Positions 9,244 to 21,234 of a stretch of DNA of 64,000 bases are shown one piece after another. Position numbers and translations under genes: made by a program. Position 1 is the first letter of the stretch, and every line of letters starts with the position of its first letter. The notes under the pieces are model-generated. The model searched no databases, was not told the origin of the DNA, and was given only the letters and a program-made list of their open reading frames with translations. The stretch lies in assembly GCA_030760725.1 (NCBI GenBank), contig JASWHV010000001.1, positions 29,137,928 through 29,201,927 on the forward strand, in the 5' to 3' direction. The stretch is from Neostapfia colusana (taxonomy: Eukaryota > Streptophyta > Magnoliopsida > Poales > Poaceae).

Positions 9244-10634
9244 ATGGCGAGGGAAAATTCCAACCGCCAATGAAGAAATGTTCATGGTAACAACAAACCA
9301 TAGGAGGTTGGCAATGTGGAAGTTCCTAAAAATGCCAACCCCGGGGCTGATGCAAGCAACCTTGAACGGTTGATGGCTATGCAGAACCAGCTCATGCAAA
9401 CTATGGTACAAACGTTGGGTTAGCTACAGGCAAACAACAACAACCCTAACCCCGTTCCTGCACCCCCACCGCCGCCGCCGCCACCACCGCCGGCTCACAA
9501 CAGATTGGGAGAGTTCATGAGGATGGGCTGCCTACTTTTGCACAAGCCAATGATCCTTTGAAGGCCGATGGTTGGCTGAAGTCTATGTAAAAGAAGCTTT
9601 CTATTGTTCAATGTAGTGATCGGGAGAAGGTTCTCTTTGCATCACACCATCTGATGGGAGCAGCCGCTGATTGGTGGGACACTCTTTACAATGCTCATGT
9701 CAATCAGGAGACAATCACTTGGGCTGAATTCAAGGAGAGTTTCCGCTCTCACTATGTCTCTGAAGGAGTCATGATGCTTAAAAGGTAGGAGTTTGAGGGT
9801 CTCCGGCAAGGGAGGAAGAGCGTGAATGAGTACCTCAACAAGTTCATGCAGCTGTCAAGGTATGCTCTAGAAGATGTCAACTCGGATCACAGGAAGCAGT
9901 ACTTGTTCATGAGAGGATTGAACAATGAAATTCAGGTTCAGCTGCTCAACAATGATTATGCAAACTTTCAAAAGCTCGTTGACAAAGCTATAGTGGTGGA
10001 GAGCAAGATCCGCGAGATTGAACAAGAGGGAAAGAGGAAGATGCCATATCAAGGACAGCGACAAGGAAGTAACCTACGTCCCCGCTTCATGCCACCAGCT
10101 GCACCACACTATGGTTCGTCCGCTTCTACTTTCCGCCCGGCAAATCCACCTCACTCTAATCAGCCACCGCAGCAATGCCCTATGATGAATGCACCCCATT
10201 TTCCTATGCCTCCTACGCCCCGTCCCAACATGGGCACCTATGCTCAAAACCAGCCTCGCCCCAACATTACTGCTGTTATGGGCAACAAGGCATGTTTTTC
10301 ATGTGGAGATGCAGGACACTTTGCAAATCAGTGCCCGAAGAAAGGCCTTGGACAGCCGAGCAATGCACCTAAGCATGACCCACAGCCGAATGGAGGAGCA
10401 ATGCAAGGTAACCATGGACAGCAGAACTATGCTCGTGACAATGTGAATCACGTCTCCGCCGAGGAAGCACAACAAGCTGAGGACGTCGTGATTGATATGT
10501 TTCTCGCCAACTCCAACCCAGCTACTGTTTTATTTGATTCCAGCGCATCGCATTCATTCATCTCATCCAAGTATGTTGCCAAGTATAACCTGCCCATATC
10601 TCACATGAAACAAACTATGTTGGTTGATTCTCCC
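9244..10634 (+). pseudogene. Element A gag and protease N-terminus
   Basis: The gag-like frame starts MARENSN at 9244 but has early stops and a frameshift around a proline-rich tract. From 9822 it is open: a retrotransposon gag domain (FARANDPLKADGWL-type start, then AADWW, LRQGRKSVNEY and RGLNNEIQ), a proline-rich linker, and a CCHC zinc knuckle CFSCGDAGHFANQC near 10290-10335. The protease follows with VLFDSSASHSFIS, where the usual DSGAS has become DSSAS. The frame is cut at 10634 by element B, and the rest of the protease is missing from the window. Confidence 0.85.
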
Positions 10635-13600
10635 TGTAAAATCCCCAAAAAGTGCTAGCAAGAAATTCAGCACATTCACACTTAGGAAAAATGAGGGGAA
10701 TTAAAACTTTGAATTATAACGGTGTGAGTTCAAAGTCTGATTCAAATCTCTAAAAAATTCCAAACATGAGGAGCTCAACTGAAAATATCGTTCTCCATAA
10801 TCCAAATATTAAGCCTTCCAAATTTCAGCTCTTTTGGAGGGGTTTTACTATTTGGTTGGAAATAAAAAAGAAAGCCCTCAAGTCTGATATTCAAATTTCA
10901 GTTTCAAATTCCAACTTTCCAAATCTGTGAATTTGGTTCCACAAATGTGTTCCCCGCATCTGAATTAGCATCCATGCCGAAATTCGGATTATTTCGGTTT
11001 AATTTGCTAGTGTTTTGAATCAATGGAAGAGGGAAGGTTCAAAACCAAATTCAAATTCAAATAACCAAAAATCGGTTCAAAGTACACACTAGAATTCAAT
11101 TCATTTGAATTAAAATATTCAAACCATGACTTTGAGGTGAAGAAAAGCTTTTAATTTGGAGGAGGAAAGGAAAAATATCAGTTGCATTTGGGTGAGGTGG
11201 GGTCCACATGTCAGCCACCTTAGCCTAAACCGCCTCTGTTTTCCTTCGGTCGATCACCAAGCGAGCGCCAGCTCCCGGCGCTGAACACCGCCCGATGAGT
11301 TCCGGAGCCACCTCCTGTTTTCCTCGGTCGTTCATCCACTTCAACACGCCACAGTCAGAGCACCGAAGTTCCTCTTCGCTTCTCTCGCTCGCTTGCCACT
11401 CTCTTCGTTCTCTCCCCTGAAGAACACGCACCTGCGCCGCGCTCTCTGTTCGGCTTGCCACAACCGGCCGAAACTCCGGTTGCTCGAGCGTTCAACACCA
11501 CAAAGAAGCGCAAGGTCATGCACAATCATCCTTCCAGCTTGGTTTCTACGTTCCCGGCTCATTGGCACGTGAAAAACAAAAGTTTCACCGCTACTCCGAA
11601 GTGCTCGCGGCGGAACAAATCGGCTCACCGTTGACAGGGAGCTGCAACCATCATCGTCTCCACTTCCCTACACGAAAGAGGTGTGTTTGCATCCCTAGAA
11701 TGTGTAGCAGCAAACTGGTTGTCGATTGATCAATTTGGTAGCAAGAATTTTAGGTTTTTCCGAAACCTAGTGTTACTCCACCGAGCTTGGTCCACAACAA
11801 AATTCTATCTACACATGCTACCACCGGTCGAGCTTGTTAGTAAGTAGTTTCCTCACATCCTAGCGTCCATCCTCGAAGAAGAAGCAACGAAAACCATTGA
11901 GAATCGGACGAGTTATCGCCTTTTTCCTCGCCGCCACCGCAAGAACCCTCGGCTCACCGTCGAGAGTTGGTTTGCCAGCGGTTTGAGCTTCCAAGCTTCT
12001 TTATTTCGTGTTTCCCATGTTCCACTGGTGCTCTCCGAGAAAACCCTGGTCGAGTTGGTGCACCATAGCACGAGAACAACATCACCGGAACCCTAAGCGC
12101 CGCTGTCACCGTTGTGGGATAGTTTCCGGCCATCTCGAACCCTAGCCGACCCCCTCAGAGTATTCCCCGTGCGAACTTAGGCCCAGGCGGCAAGTTTGAG
12201 CAAGTTCTGAGTGGTGGAGCAACGGGCGGCGAGCCTCGCTGGAGTGCGCCGCTGCGGGAAAACGTGGGTGTTGAGAGGTTGACGAAGGGGTACGGGTCCC
12301 ACCGGTCAGCCTCTGTTTCCTCCACGGGGATCAGTGTGCGGCTGGGATTTGGTAAGGCTGCGTGGGTGGAACCCCGTGGGCTGCGGTGTGGCCGCGAGCT
12401 CAGTGGCCCGATTTAAATCGTGGGGCCACAAACAGAGTTTAAACTTTCCCGAATTTCAGATTTAGGTCAAACTTTGAAACCCCATAACCTTCAGTAGGAT
12501 TGTTAAAAATTTGTGAAACAAATTTTGTTGGATTCCTCTCAGTCAGTACTTTGCAGAAATGTAGAGAATTTGATCTGAAGATCTATGGAATTTTCTCCCA
12601 AATTCATCAAATTTAAATCTTTGGTAATTAATTCCAGAAGATCCCTGTAATGGAACTTCCTAAAATCTGGCCAGAAGCTTCTTCAGAACATTAGTGATAT
12701 CCTGTAAAAATTTGAGCCTCAGTGGACTTCATTTGCTAGGCTAATTGTCTTCCCAAGTTCAGCCTTCATTTGGAAGTTTCAAACCAAACAGAAACTTTTC
12801 AGAATTGTTCACCAACTTTAAAAATTCATTTCTCCCTGTAGGTAGCTCCAAAAATGGTGAAACAAATTTTGCTAGAACCAGGGAGACCTGCTCTAATTAA
12901 ATCTTCCACTGTTATACATGTTAAAACTTTAGATTTGGGTTCAAAATTCAGAGAAGCCTTGTACTTGTGGGGATTTTGGAGACCATAAGCTTCCATGAAA
13001 CTTCTCCAAGTTTTGCTCAAGTCATCCTCAGAGAGTCTAGTATCCACCGGAAAATTACCAAGGCCAATTAAGGAACCTAAATAGCAGTAGCTATGAATAG
13101 AAGTTTAATTCTTCTAAATTATTAGCACTTATATATTTATTTTATTGCAATCATATAGTAACCGAAGTTGAGGACACGTTGGAGCCATTGGAAGTCCTCC
13201 CACCAGACGGTAACTTTCTCTTTGACTCGCAACCAGGCAAACCCCGGTTTGCATTTAATTACCTTTTGCAAAGTTTTCATTTGTATCACTTATGTCTAGG
13301 GTGAAATTCTTGCATTAGAGTTAAGGTGGTTGAAACCCCACTTGCATGACCTTTCCCTCCTATGCAGGGTTGGGTAGTTTACAACTCGACGAGTAGAGAA
13401 TGCCATGCTAATGTTCTTAGGATCTCGGTAGAAGTCGAGTGGTTCGAATCTACTCGCGAGATAGGAATTTATTCACACGGAATGGAAAGAGGTAGAGAAT
13501 GGCTTAAGAATGTGAAATTTAGACCCAGCAGGGGGGATAGGATGCAGCGAGCGGAGGTCTCACGTGTGTAGCCCTGTTGGTGTCAATTGAGGACCGAGCC

Positions 13601-14655
13601 GTGTGTGGCCCTGCTGGACAAGTTTGAACAGTACCGGATGCATACTGGCATAAAACCGATGTAAGGGTTAACCTGGCTGCCGAGGCTTACCCAACCATTT
13701 TATAGGAGTTGGTTGAGGGTAGCAAGGTGTAAATCTGCTGGTGGGCATAGACACGCTCCACGCGGGGACCTCCTTCCCATTATGGATGGACCGGTTCGAC
13801 ATTTGGGTTGCCTTTGAAAGGTTGCTGCATACAACAGAGTAGGAAGGTGTGAAGCACCACACTTCTGAAAGTGGGTGTATGTGACGTGTTATCCGGGTGT
13901 CTACTGATTGCAATCACCGTCCCTCACGGTTATTTGAGTACCGCTTGTTCACTGTGCTGTGACGTAGTAATAACTGAAAGAAGCCAAAAGAATATGATGC
14001 ATTGAGCTAATATTGTCTTGATACCATGTATGCTGTAGATGTAGAGCTCATTAAGTTTATTTTCAACTTTGGGCATAACCACATCGGAGAAAAACATTTC
14101 TTGTTTGAATGTGGACTTCCGATATGAGGGCTACCTAAGGCACATTAAACTGCTGCTATAAAACTGAAAATAAGGATTAACATGTAGGCGTGTCTTTATT
14201 GCAATGTCTTTTTCCTATATTACAAATCCCTGCATGTAGAGTTTCATGATTGGGAGTGTCGGTTAAGTCTTGTTGAGACATCATACTCACGGTTTATAAT
14301 ATTTGAGCTGTGTGCAGATGAGAGTTATGAGGAAGGGTCCGAGGACGAGGCGATGCCCCCGTCGGGTACACGGTCGAGCTGGAGCCTTGCACGCCACCGT
14401 GACGGTTGTGTGAGTGTTGCTAGTGTGTAGCGTCCCCCGGCTGGATGGCTGCACTTTTGCTTAGTTAGTAGGAGAGTGTACTTAAAATAATACTTTCGCT
14501 GTATAATTAAGTTTGTAAAAGACTTCCGCTGTTTTTATGAAAAATAAAAGTTTGTATGTCGTTCGTATTCTTTTCTTGTGTGCTGTTGGGTGCCGCATCA
14601 CACGGCACCACCCTCTGCGATCCCGGAGTGGGAGAACCACGGGGTGGTCCCCACA
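10635..14655 (+). repeat. Element B 5' LTR (4.0 kb)
   Basis: It runs from TGTAAAATCCCC to GGTCCCCACA, just before the primer-binding site, and aligns with 21235-24326 plus 27614-27819. Open frames inside it are short and not shared in a way that suggests a protein. The segment 13570-14350 is related to the extra piece in the A 5' LTR. Confidence 0.85.
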
Positions 14656-14659
14656 GTCG

Positions 14660-14672
14660 TGGTATCAGAGCC
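14660..14672 (+). other. Element B primer-binding site
   Basis: TGGTATCAGAGCC lies four bases after the LTR end. It is complementary to the 3' end of plant initiator-methionine tRNA. Confidence 0.85.
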
Positions 14673-14688
14673 GCATTGGGAATAGCAC

Positions 14689-15445
14689 GCTCGAAAAGAG
14701 CCTATTTGAAAACTTAGAAGTAGTCGAGTGAGGATTAGTCACTATGCCCACATAAGGTCTATTATAGTAGTAGCTACTAAGATGGAAAAGCTAACTTATG
14801 TGTTCTACATTCTGTAACAACGCTACGACGTCAGGTAAGAGGTAAGGTACGCCATCGCAGGCGGATCAATTGCGGTAAGCTCGCCATACGAGTAATAGTA
14901 TGGAATGGTTTACCGTGGCTTGGCACGGTAGTCAATATGAGTCTCTGAACCTTCTCATGGTTCTGAGAGCATATGAAAAGGCTGATCTCCAGTGTGCTTT
15001 AGGCAAAAGCGAGAATACCCCATCGTGTGTTAAGCAACACGATAGTATACAACTCTTGAACGTTCAATGTTCAAAAAGCCATACGCAGCGCTCGCCATCG
15101 GCGTGCCTCAACGGTCATGAGGCAGTAGGTGGTATCCGTTGTGTTGATAAAATTCCCAATCGTGACGACCCGTTCATGCTCTACTCGGGTTCCCCGTCGT
15201 GTGGTGTGAAAACACGACCATGTACCTTGAGACGTGGCTTGACTCAAGGACGATTATGGCAATGATACGGGCCATATGTTTTTACTATGATATGGACCTG
15301 CCTGAAATACCAAAACCCTTGTGTGCACCATTATTGTGTGGTCTTCTGCAGGTACATTAACCACGTTAGAGCATGATGTTTAGAAATTGTTTGTGAATGA
15401 CGTTCTTAGTTCCACCATTTGACACGTATATGCCGGAATACCGGC
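14689..15445 (+). promoter_or_regulatory. Run of stem-loops in the element B leader
   Basis: Short inverted repeats with small loops follow one another through the first 0.8 kb of the leader. Arms and positions: GCTC/GAGC 14689-14701; AGTGA/TCACT 14727-14743; CACATAAG/CTTATGTG 14749-14802, enclosing the palindrome TAGTAGCTACTA; CCATAC/GTATGG 14884-14903; TACCGTG/CACGGTA 14911-14930; GAACC/GGTTC with flanking CTCT/AGAG 14943-14969; GCTTT/AAAGC 14996-15010; ATCGTGT/ACACGAT 15022-15043; TGCCTCA/TGAGGCA 15104-15124; GTCGTGT/ACACGAC 15196-15218; CCTTGAG/CTCAAGG 15225-15249; CCATAT/ATATGG 15272-15295; GCCGG/CCGGC 15432-15445. The stems differ in sequence, so this is not one repeated unit. Position between primer-binding site and gag suits RNA packaging, dimerisation or translation control. 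That role is inference. Confidence 0.7.
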
Positions 15446-15599
15446 TTAGGATTTTTCTTTGGTGAGGGAAACGTAGTACCGAGATGAGTTATTAGTTGCA
15501 TAAAAAGGATATTTTCAAATAAAAGAGTTAAATTGGAGTTTATGATTCTATTTAGGGGTTAGTAAACTCCCATATTGAACTAAGAATCAATTGGGAGTG

Positions 15600-16250
15600 T
15601 AGATTCATTTCCAAAGACTTAAGAGCCACCTCCCCTGTTTCGGCAGAATTTTTGCTGAACTGAAACAGGGTATAACTTTTGATTGGTTGGACCAATGGAG
15701 GTGTGTGATACCATTGTAGAAAGGTTTTGAAGTCCTCTACAATTGTTCTGTAGAACTCCAGAATTAAATTTCCCTCCAAATGGATGAAAATCTCAGATGA
15801 GTATGCACTGTCCAGAAACAGGGCAGACCAAAAATGCTCTCTGGAATTTTTTGTATTTCGACCATAACTTCTTGTATAAAAATTTCTAAGGGTCAAGTAA
15901 GACACCATAATAAAGTGTAGGAAATGTTCTACAACTTTGTAGTTCAGTGTTTTCCTAGATTGGGGACAGAAATAGTTGGAATTTTGTGAACAAAAACAGC
16001 CACTTGCAAAGGAGGTGCTGTCAAAATTCCTGAGAAAAATCTGTCAACTTGTAAAGATCATAACTTCTAAACTAGAAAGGCTATGGAGGCAAATAAATAT
16101 AATCTGGATTCCTTTTTGAGTCTACTACAACTTTGTGGTGGAAATCTAGTCCAGATTTTGCCTCCAAAGTGGCCAAAACAGTTAAATTCTTCAAACTGGT
16201 ATGCTGGACCAGAAGCTGGACAGAGAAAACCATATTTGAAGTGCTCAATC
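15600..16250 (+). repeat. Three diverged ~194-bp repeats in the element B leader
   Basis: ATAACTT recurs at 15672, 15864 and 16061. Each copy is followed about 65 bp later by a CTACAA hairpin half (15737, 15929, 16125), the clearest being CTACAACTTTGTAG at 15929. The spacing (192 and 197 bp) and constant offset show a diverged tandem repeat. No convincing coding frame runs through it. It fills most of the leader between the stem-loop run and gag. Confidence 0.7.
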
Positions 16251-16633
16251 AAAACACTTGGTTTTACATTTTGATATCCAGCGGATGTTGTAAAACAGTG
16301 AGTTGGAGTCAAAAATAGTATGCATTCAACATATCACTTCAAGCGAGGACATGTTTGGAGTCCAGTACAATAGCGAGGATTTACGCATGCTAACGCACTT
16401 AACATCCCGTGGCGACCCACGATGGTCGAAATGAAATTTTAATCCATAAAGTTCATTACCTTGGAAATCGATTGTGGTGACATGGTCTAGGGATGTATAT
16501 GTTATATAAAGTTTATACTTTATCCATATGTGTGAATGTTATGCGTATAAATTGTTCATTCTCGCACTATTATTGTATAGACTGGATGAAGTAAACAAAC
16601 ATGTGCTGATCGTTTCAATAGTATGAATGCAGA

Positions 16634-18063
16634 ATGGTGCGTACACGGTCCACGCAAGAGGAGGGAGGTCCAAGTCAGGTTCGGGGGATGACTCTCCAAC
16701 CCAGGAGCAAACCACGACACAGCAACAACCACCTCCTCCACCACCAGAACTTCCAAGAAATCTTGCGGAGGTTCTCGCCGCAGTACTCGGCTCGCGCGAC
16801 GAGCAAACCGAGTTGCTGCAGATGCTGGTGCAGCAGAAAGCGTCCCGTCCAGGAGGACGCCAAGACAATGGGCAACGCCAGCACCAACAGAGTTCATATT
16901 CGGACTTCCTGGCGACCCATCCACCGGTCTTTACGGAGGCCGAAGAGCCTTTGGAGGCGGAAAGCTTCATCCGCACTCTTGAGGCGAAGTTCGGTTTACT
17001 ACGGTGCACCGAACATCAGAAGGCGTTGTATGCAGCGCAACAGCTTCAAGGGGAAGCCGGTACATGGTGGGCGAACTACATCGCCTCATTACCGGCTAGC
17101 CATGCCGTCATTTGGACGGAGTTATGGGAGGCGTTCCGTGCCTATCATATACCTCCTGGAGTTATGGAGAGGAAGCTCCAGGAGTTTCTGGAGCTGAAAC
17201 CAGGCGAGAGGAATGCTCATGAGTACTTCAGAGCATTCAACCGGCTGGCGCAGTATGCACCAGAATTTGTGGGGACGAAAGAACAGAAGGGAAACACATT
17301 CTTCCGGGGCCTGAATTCAAAAATGAAGGTTCATCTCGCCCAAAGCAACCGTGGCACATTCAACAACCTTGTCAATGCCGCAATTATACAAGAAAATGCT
17401 CAGCGTGAGCGCGGTTCTGATAAGAGGAAATGCAGTGTTCTGGCGAGCAGCAGTGGTGGGGAGCCACAAAAGTACCGCATGATGTATCGCTCACCATCCG
17501 GTCTGAGATGACAGCCACCGGCGCGACCGCCTCAGTTTTGCAGTCGTCAATTTAATGCGCCAAGCTTTCGACCGTCGTATCCACCACAGCAACAGCAGCA
17601 ACAAAGGATGGTCCCGCGTGCGCCTCCGTTACAACCGCGTGCACCGGGATTCCATCCTCAATTCCGAGGGACCCCGACACCATACACGTGCTTCACGTGT
17701 GGCCGTGTCGGGCATATTGCCAAGGACTGCCCCGAGCAGCGACAGGGCAGGAGTGCAGCACCGCATCAGGGTGCAAATCAGCCCCTCAACCAGCCAAAGA
17801 AACCAGCACAAAAACCCGGCAACGTCCACCACTTAGCCATCGAAGACGTGCCAGAAGGCGAACCTGTCCTCGCGGGTACGTTTTCTTATTTAGATCATCC
17901 TGTAGTCATACTTTTTGACTCCGGTGTCACCCATAATTTCATAAGTCAATCTTATGTTATTAAATATCAATTGCCTATCATTCCCACAAATAGTTCATAC
18001 TTGATTTGCTCTCCGGGTCGGAAAATAACAGCTGATAGGATGGTCTATAGAGAACCATTATAA
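16634..18063 (+). pseudogene. Element B gag and protease
   Basis: The likely start is the ATG at 16634 (MVRTRSTQEEGG), typical of Tekay-like gag. A frameshift near 16685 moves the reading into the frame of SPTQEQTTT, which continues through the gag domain (GEAGTWWANYI, HEYFRAFNRLAQYAPEF, FFRGLNSKMK). A stop at 17509 interrupts before a proline/glutamine-rich linker. The zinc knuckle CFTCGRVGHIAKDC lies near 17690-17735. The protease follows with VILFDSGVTHNFIS, its catalytic Asp kept in DSG. The frame stops at 18061. Confidence 0.85.
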
Positions 18064-18282
18064 TTGGGTGGGAATCTATACCCGACTTCTCTAATTATGT
18101 TAGAGTCAAAAACTCGATGTCATTTTAGGAGTGTCATGGCTACATCGCCATGGTGCTGTTCTTGACATCATTCCTTGTGTGGTTCGTTTAAACTCTCCAC
18201 TTCATGAACCACATACTCTCATTCTTGATGTTCGGTTCAAGAAGTTCCAGCCACATATAACACGGAAGCCACAAAACATGAG

Positions 18283-21172
18283 GATATTCGAGTGGTCCGT
18301 GAATATCCGAACGTATTTCCAGACGATCTCCCGGCCATGCCACCCGAAAGGGTTGTTGAGTTCAAGATCGAACTTGTACCCGGGACAACACCGATATCAC
18401 GGAGACCGTACAAGATGGCTCCGAATGAGCTAGCGGAACTCAAGGAGCAGCTCAATGATCTGATGGATAAGGGTTTCATTCGACCGAGTTCCTCACCATG
18501 GGGACGCTCGGCGCTGTTTGTGAAAAAGAAGAATGAAACCTTGAGTTTGTGTGTAGATTACCGACCTCTCAATACCGTCACCATTAAAAATAAATATCCA
18601 CTGCCCCGCATCAATATCTTATTCGATCAACTTGTGGGTGCGAGTGTATTTTTGAAGATGGATCTTCGCTCCGGATATCATCAAATAAAGATCCAAGCGG
18701 AGGATATTCCGAAGACGGCCTTCTCGACGAGATATGGGTTGTATGAATATCCCGTCATGTCTTTTGGTCTCACCAACGCCCGGACACATTTCGTGTACCT
18801 CATGAACTCAGTGTTCATGCCGGAGTTGAACAAGGTTATGGTGGTGTTTATCGATGATATCTTGGTTTATTCGAAGTCTGAAGAAGAACACGCCAAACAT
18901 TTGCATATCGTGCTTCAACGATTGTGAGACCATAAGCTTTATGCCAAGTTCAGCAAGTGCGAGTTTTGGATCAGCCAAGTGCCATTTCTTGGTCATATTA
19001 TTTTTGCGGAAGGCATTGCAGTTGATCCAAGCAAGATTGAGCAAGTGCTGAAATGGGAGTCCCCCACATCTGTCCATGAAGTCAGGAGTTTCCTCGATTT
19101 AGTGGGATATTATCGGAGATTCATTCCAAGCTTCTCCAAGCTTGCTAAGCCGATGACTGAATTGTTGAAGAAGGGGATCAAATATGTTTGGAGCTCAGCA
19201 TGTGAAGGAGCTTTCCAAGCATTGGTGAAGCATCTTACAACAGCCCTGGTGTTAGCTCAACCGGATACGACCAAGCCCTTCGACGTATATTGTGATGCGT
19301 CCGGTATCGGGCTTGGCTGTGTATTGATGCAAGGAGGAAGAGTGGTCGCCTATGGCTCACGTCAACTTCTTAACCACGAGCAGCACTATCCGACTCATGA
19401 TCTTGAGCTCGCTGCTGTGGTGTTGGCATTGAAAATGTGGAGGCACTATTTACTTGGGAACTTAGTGCACCTCTACACTGACCACAAGAGTCTAGAATAT
19501 ATATATTCACTCAAAAGGAGTTGAATATGCGGCAACGGAGATGGCTAGAGCTGATCAAAGACTATGAGATCGAGACTCACTACCATCTTGGTAAGGAAAA
19601 CGTGGTTGCCGATGCCTTAAGCCACAAATCTCCCGTCAACCATCTGTCCATCACTCCGCTTGAAGAGGAGGAGCCGAGTTTATACTTGGTTCCATATGGG
19701 GCATTATAAATCTTGCTCTCGTCCCTACCATACGAGAGGAGATTATGGAAGCTCAGAAGAAAGATTTGGGAATGTCGCACATTCGGATAAGAATGAAGAA
19801 TGGAGAAATGAAATACTTCCGAAGGGATGAACACGACACTCTATGGTTTAAAGACCGTATAGTGGTACCCCGTGACATGAATCTTCTGAAGAACATCTTG
19901 GACGAAGCTCACTTGTCCAAGTATTCTATTCATCCGGGCAGAAACAAGATGTACCGAGATCTGAAAACCAGGTTTTGGTGGACGCGGATGAAAAGAGAAA
20001 TCGCAAAGTACGTATCTGAATGCGATATGTGTCGGTGTGTGAAAGCCGACCGTATGCGTAAAGCCGGACAGTTGCAACCATTGAACATTCTGGCGTGGAA
20101 GTGGGAGGATATCAGCATGGACTTCATAGCCGGGTTACCTTTCACCTCCCACAAGCATGACCCGATTTGGGTGATAGTCGATCGACTAACCAAGTCGGCT
20201 CATTTTATTCCCGTACATAAAAAGTACGTGGCCAAGCAATATGCGGAGCTGTATATTACAAGGATCTTGAGCTTGCACGGTGTTCCCCGCACAATTGTTT
20301 CAGATCGCGGTGCGCTGTTCGTCGCTCGGTTTTGGGAAAAGCTACACGTGTCATTGGGGACTAAACTGATCCGAAGCTCTGCATATCATCCGCAGACGGA
20401 TGGTCAAACTGAACGGTGAATAAAGTGCTTGAAGACATGCTACGCGCTTGTGCCATCCACCACGGTAAAAACTGGGACGATCATTTACCGTTGGTGGAGT
20501 TTTCATATAACAGTGGCTATCAAGCTAGCATAAAGATGGCATCGTATGATGCTCTCTAACGGCTAGAAATGTCGCACACCACGCAATTGGTGTGAGTCCG
20601 GCGAGCGAGTTATCTACGGCATTGAACTTGTGAATGAGGCTGAAGAACGAGTGTGAGTAATACAAGCCAACCTCAAGGCTGCTCAATCTCGTCAGAAGAG
20701 CTATGCGGATAAAAGACGTCATCGTCCTATCCACTTCGACATCGGGGACCATGTTTATGTCCGTGTGTCTCCCATGAAAGGAGTTCATTGTTTCGGAGTA
20801 AAGGGCAAACTTGCGCCGCGATTCATCGGTCCGTTCGCCATCATTTAAAAATGCGGACCCGTGGTCTAACGCTTGGAGTTACCGGTGTCACTCATAGGAA
20901 TTCACAACGTATTCCACATCTCTCAGCTGAGGAAATGCCTCAAACCCTCGGCGGAAATCCGCACCGAAGACAAAGAAGTTCTTCAACAGGACCTAACATA
21001 CTCGGAGTATCCGATCTGGATTATCGATGAAAAGACTCGCGCCACAAGAAACCGGACCTTATGGTTTTACATGGTCTTGTGGAGTAACCATACCGCTGAT
21101 GAGGCGACATGGGAAAGCGAGGACTATCTACAAGCAAATTATCCGGACTTGCTATCATCGTATACCCGGTAA
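18283..21172 (+). pseudogene. Element B RT, RNase H, integrase and chromodomain
   Basis: RT starts near EYPNVFPDDLP and shows the LCVDYRPLN, MDLRSGYHQIKI and FIDDILVYSKS blocks, with a stop at 18925. RNase H (DVYCDASGIGLGCVL, YPTHDLELAAVV, YTDHKSLEY) runs to 19524, where a frameshift moves to RWLELIKDYEIE. Integrase has the HHCC part (AHLSKYSIHPG, CDMCRCVKA) and the core Asp, Asp and Glu in MDFIAGLP, SDRGALF and QTDGQTER. A stop directly follows QTER at 20417, and later frameshifts scramble the C-terminus. A chromodomain-like end is visible around 20870-21170 (FHISQLRKCL, DEATWESEDYL). Confidence 0.88.
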
Positions 21173-21221
21173 AGTTTCCCCACTTTGCTTTTCTTTTGGA
21201 ATCTCGGAACGAGATTTTTTT

Positions 21222-21234
21222 AAGGGGGGAGGGA
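21222..21234 (+). other. Element B polypurine tract
   Basis: AAGGGGGGAGGGA lies immediately before the 3' LTR start (TGTAAAATCC at 21235), as needed for plus-strand priming. Confidence 0.85.

Noticed and set aside
14880..15300. CRISPR-like or tRNA-like interpretation of the hairpin run
   Set aside because: Stem sequences differ from one another, there are no constant repeats or spacers, and no cloverleaf or CCA-type acceptor is formed. The host is a plant nucleus.
16067..16318. Small frames of 61-81 codons in the B leader
   Set aside because: They lie in the diverged ~194-bp repeats on both strands, are not shared between repeat units and have no domain.
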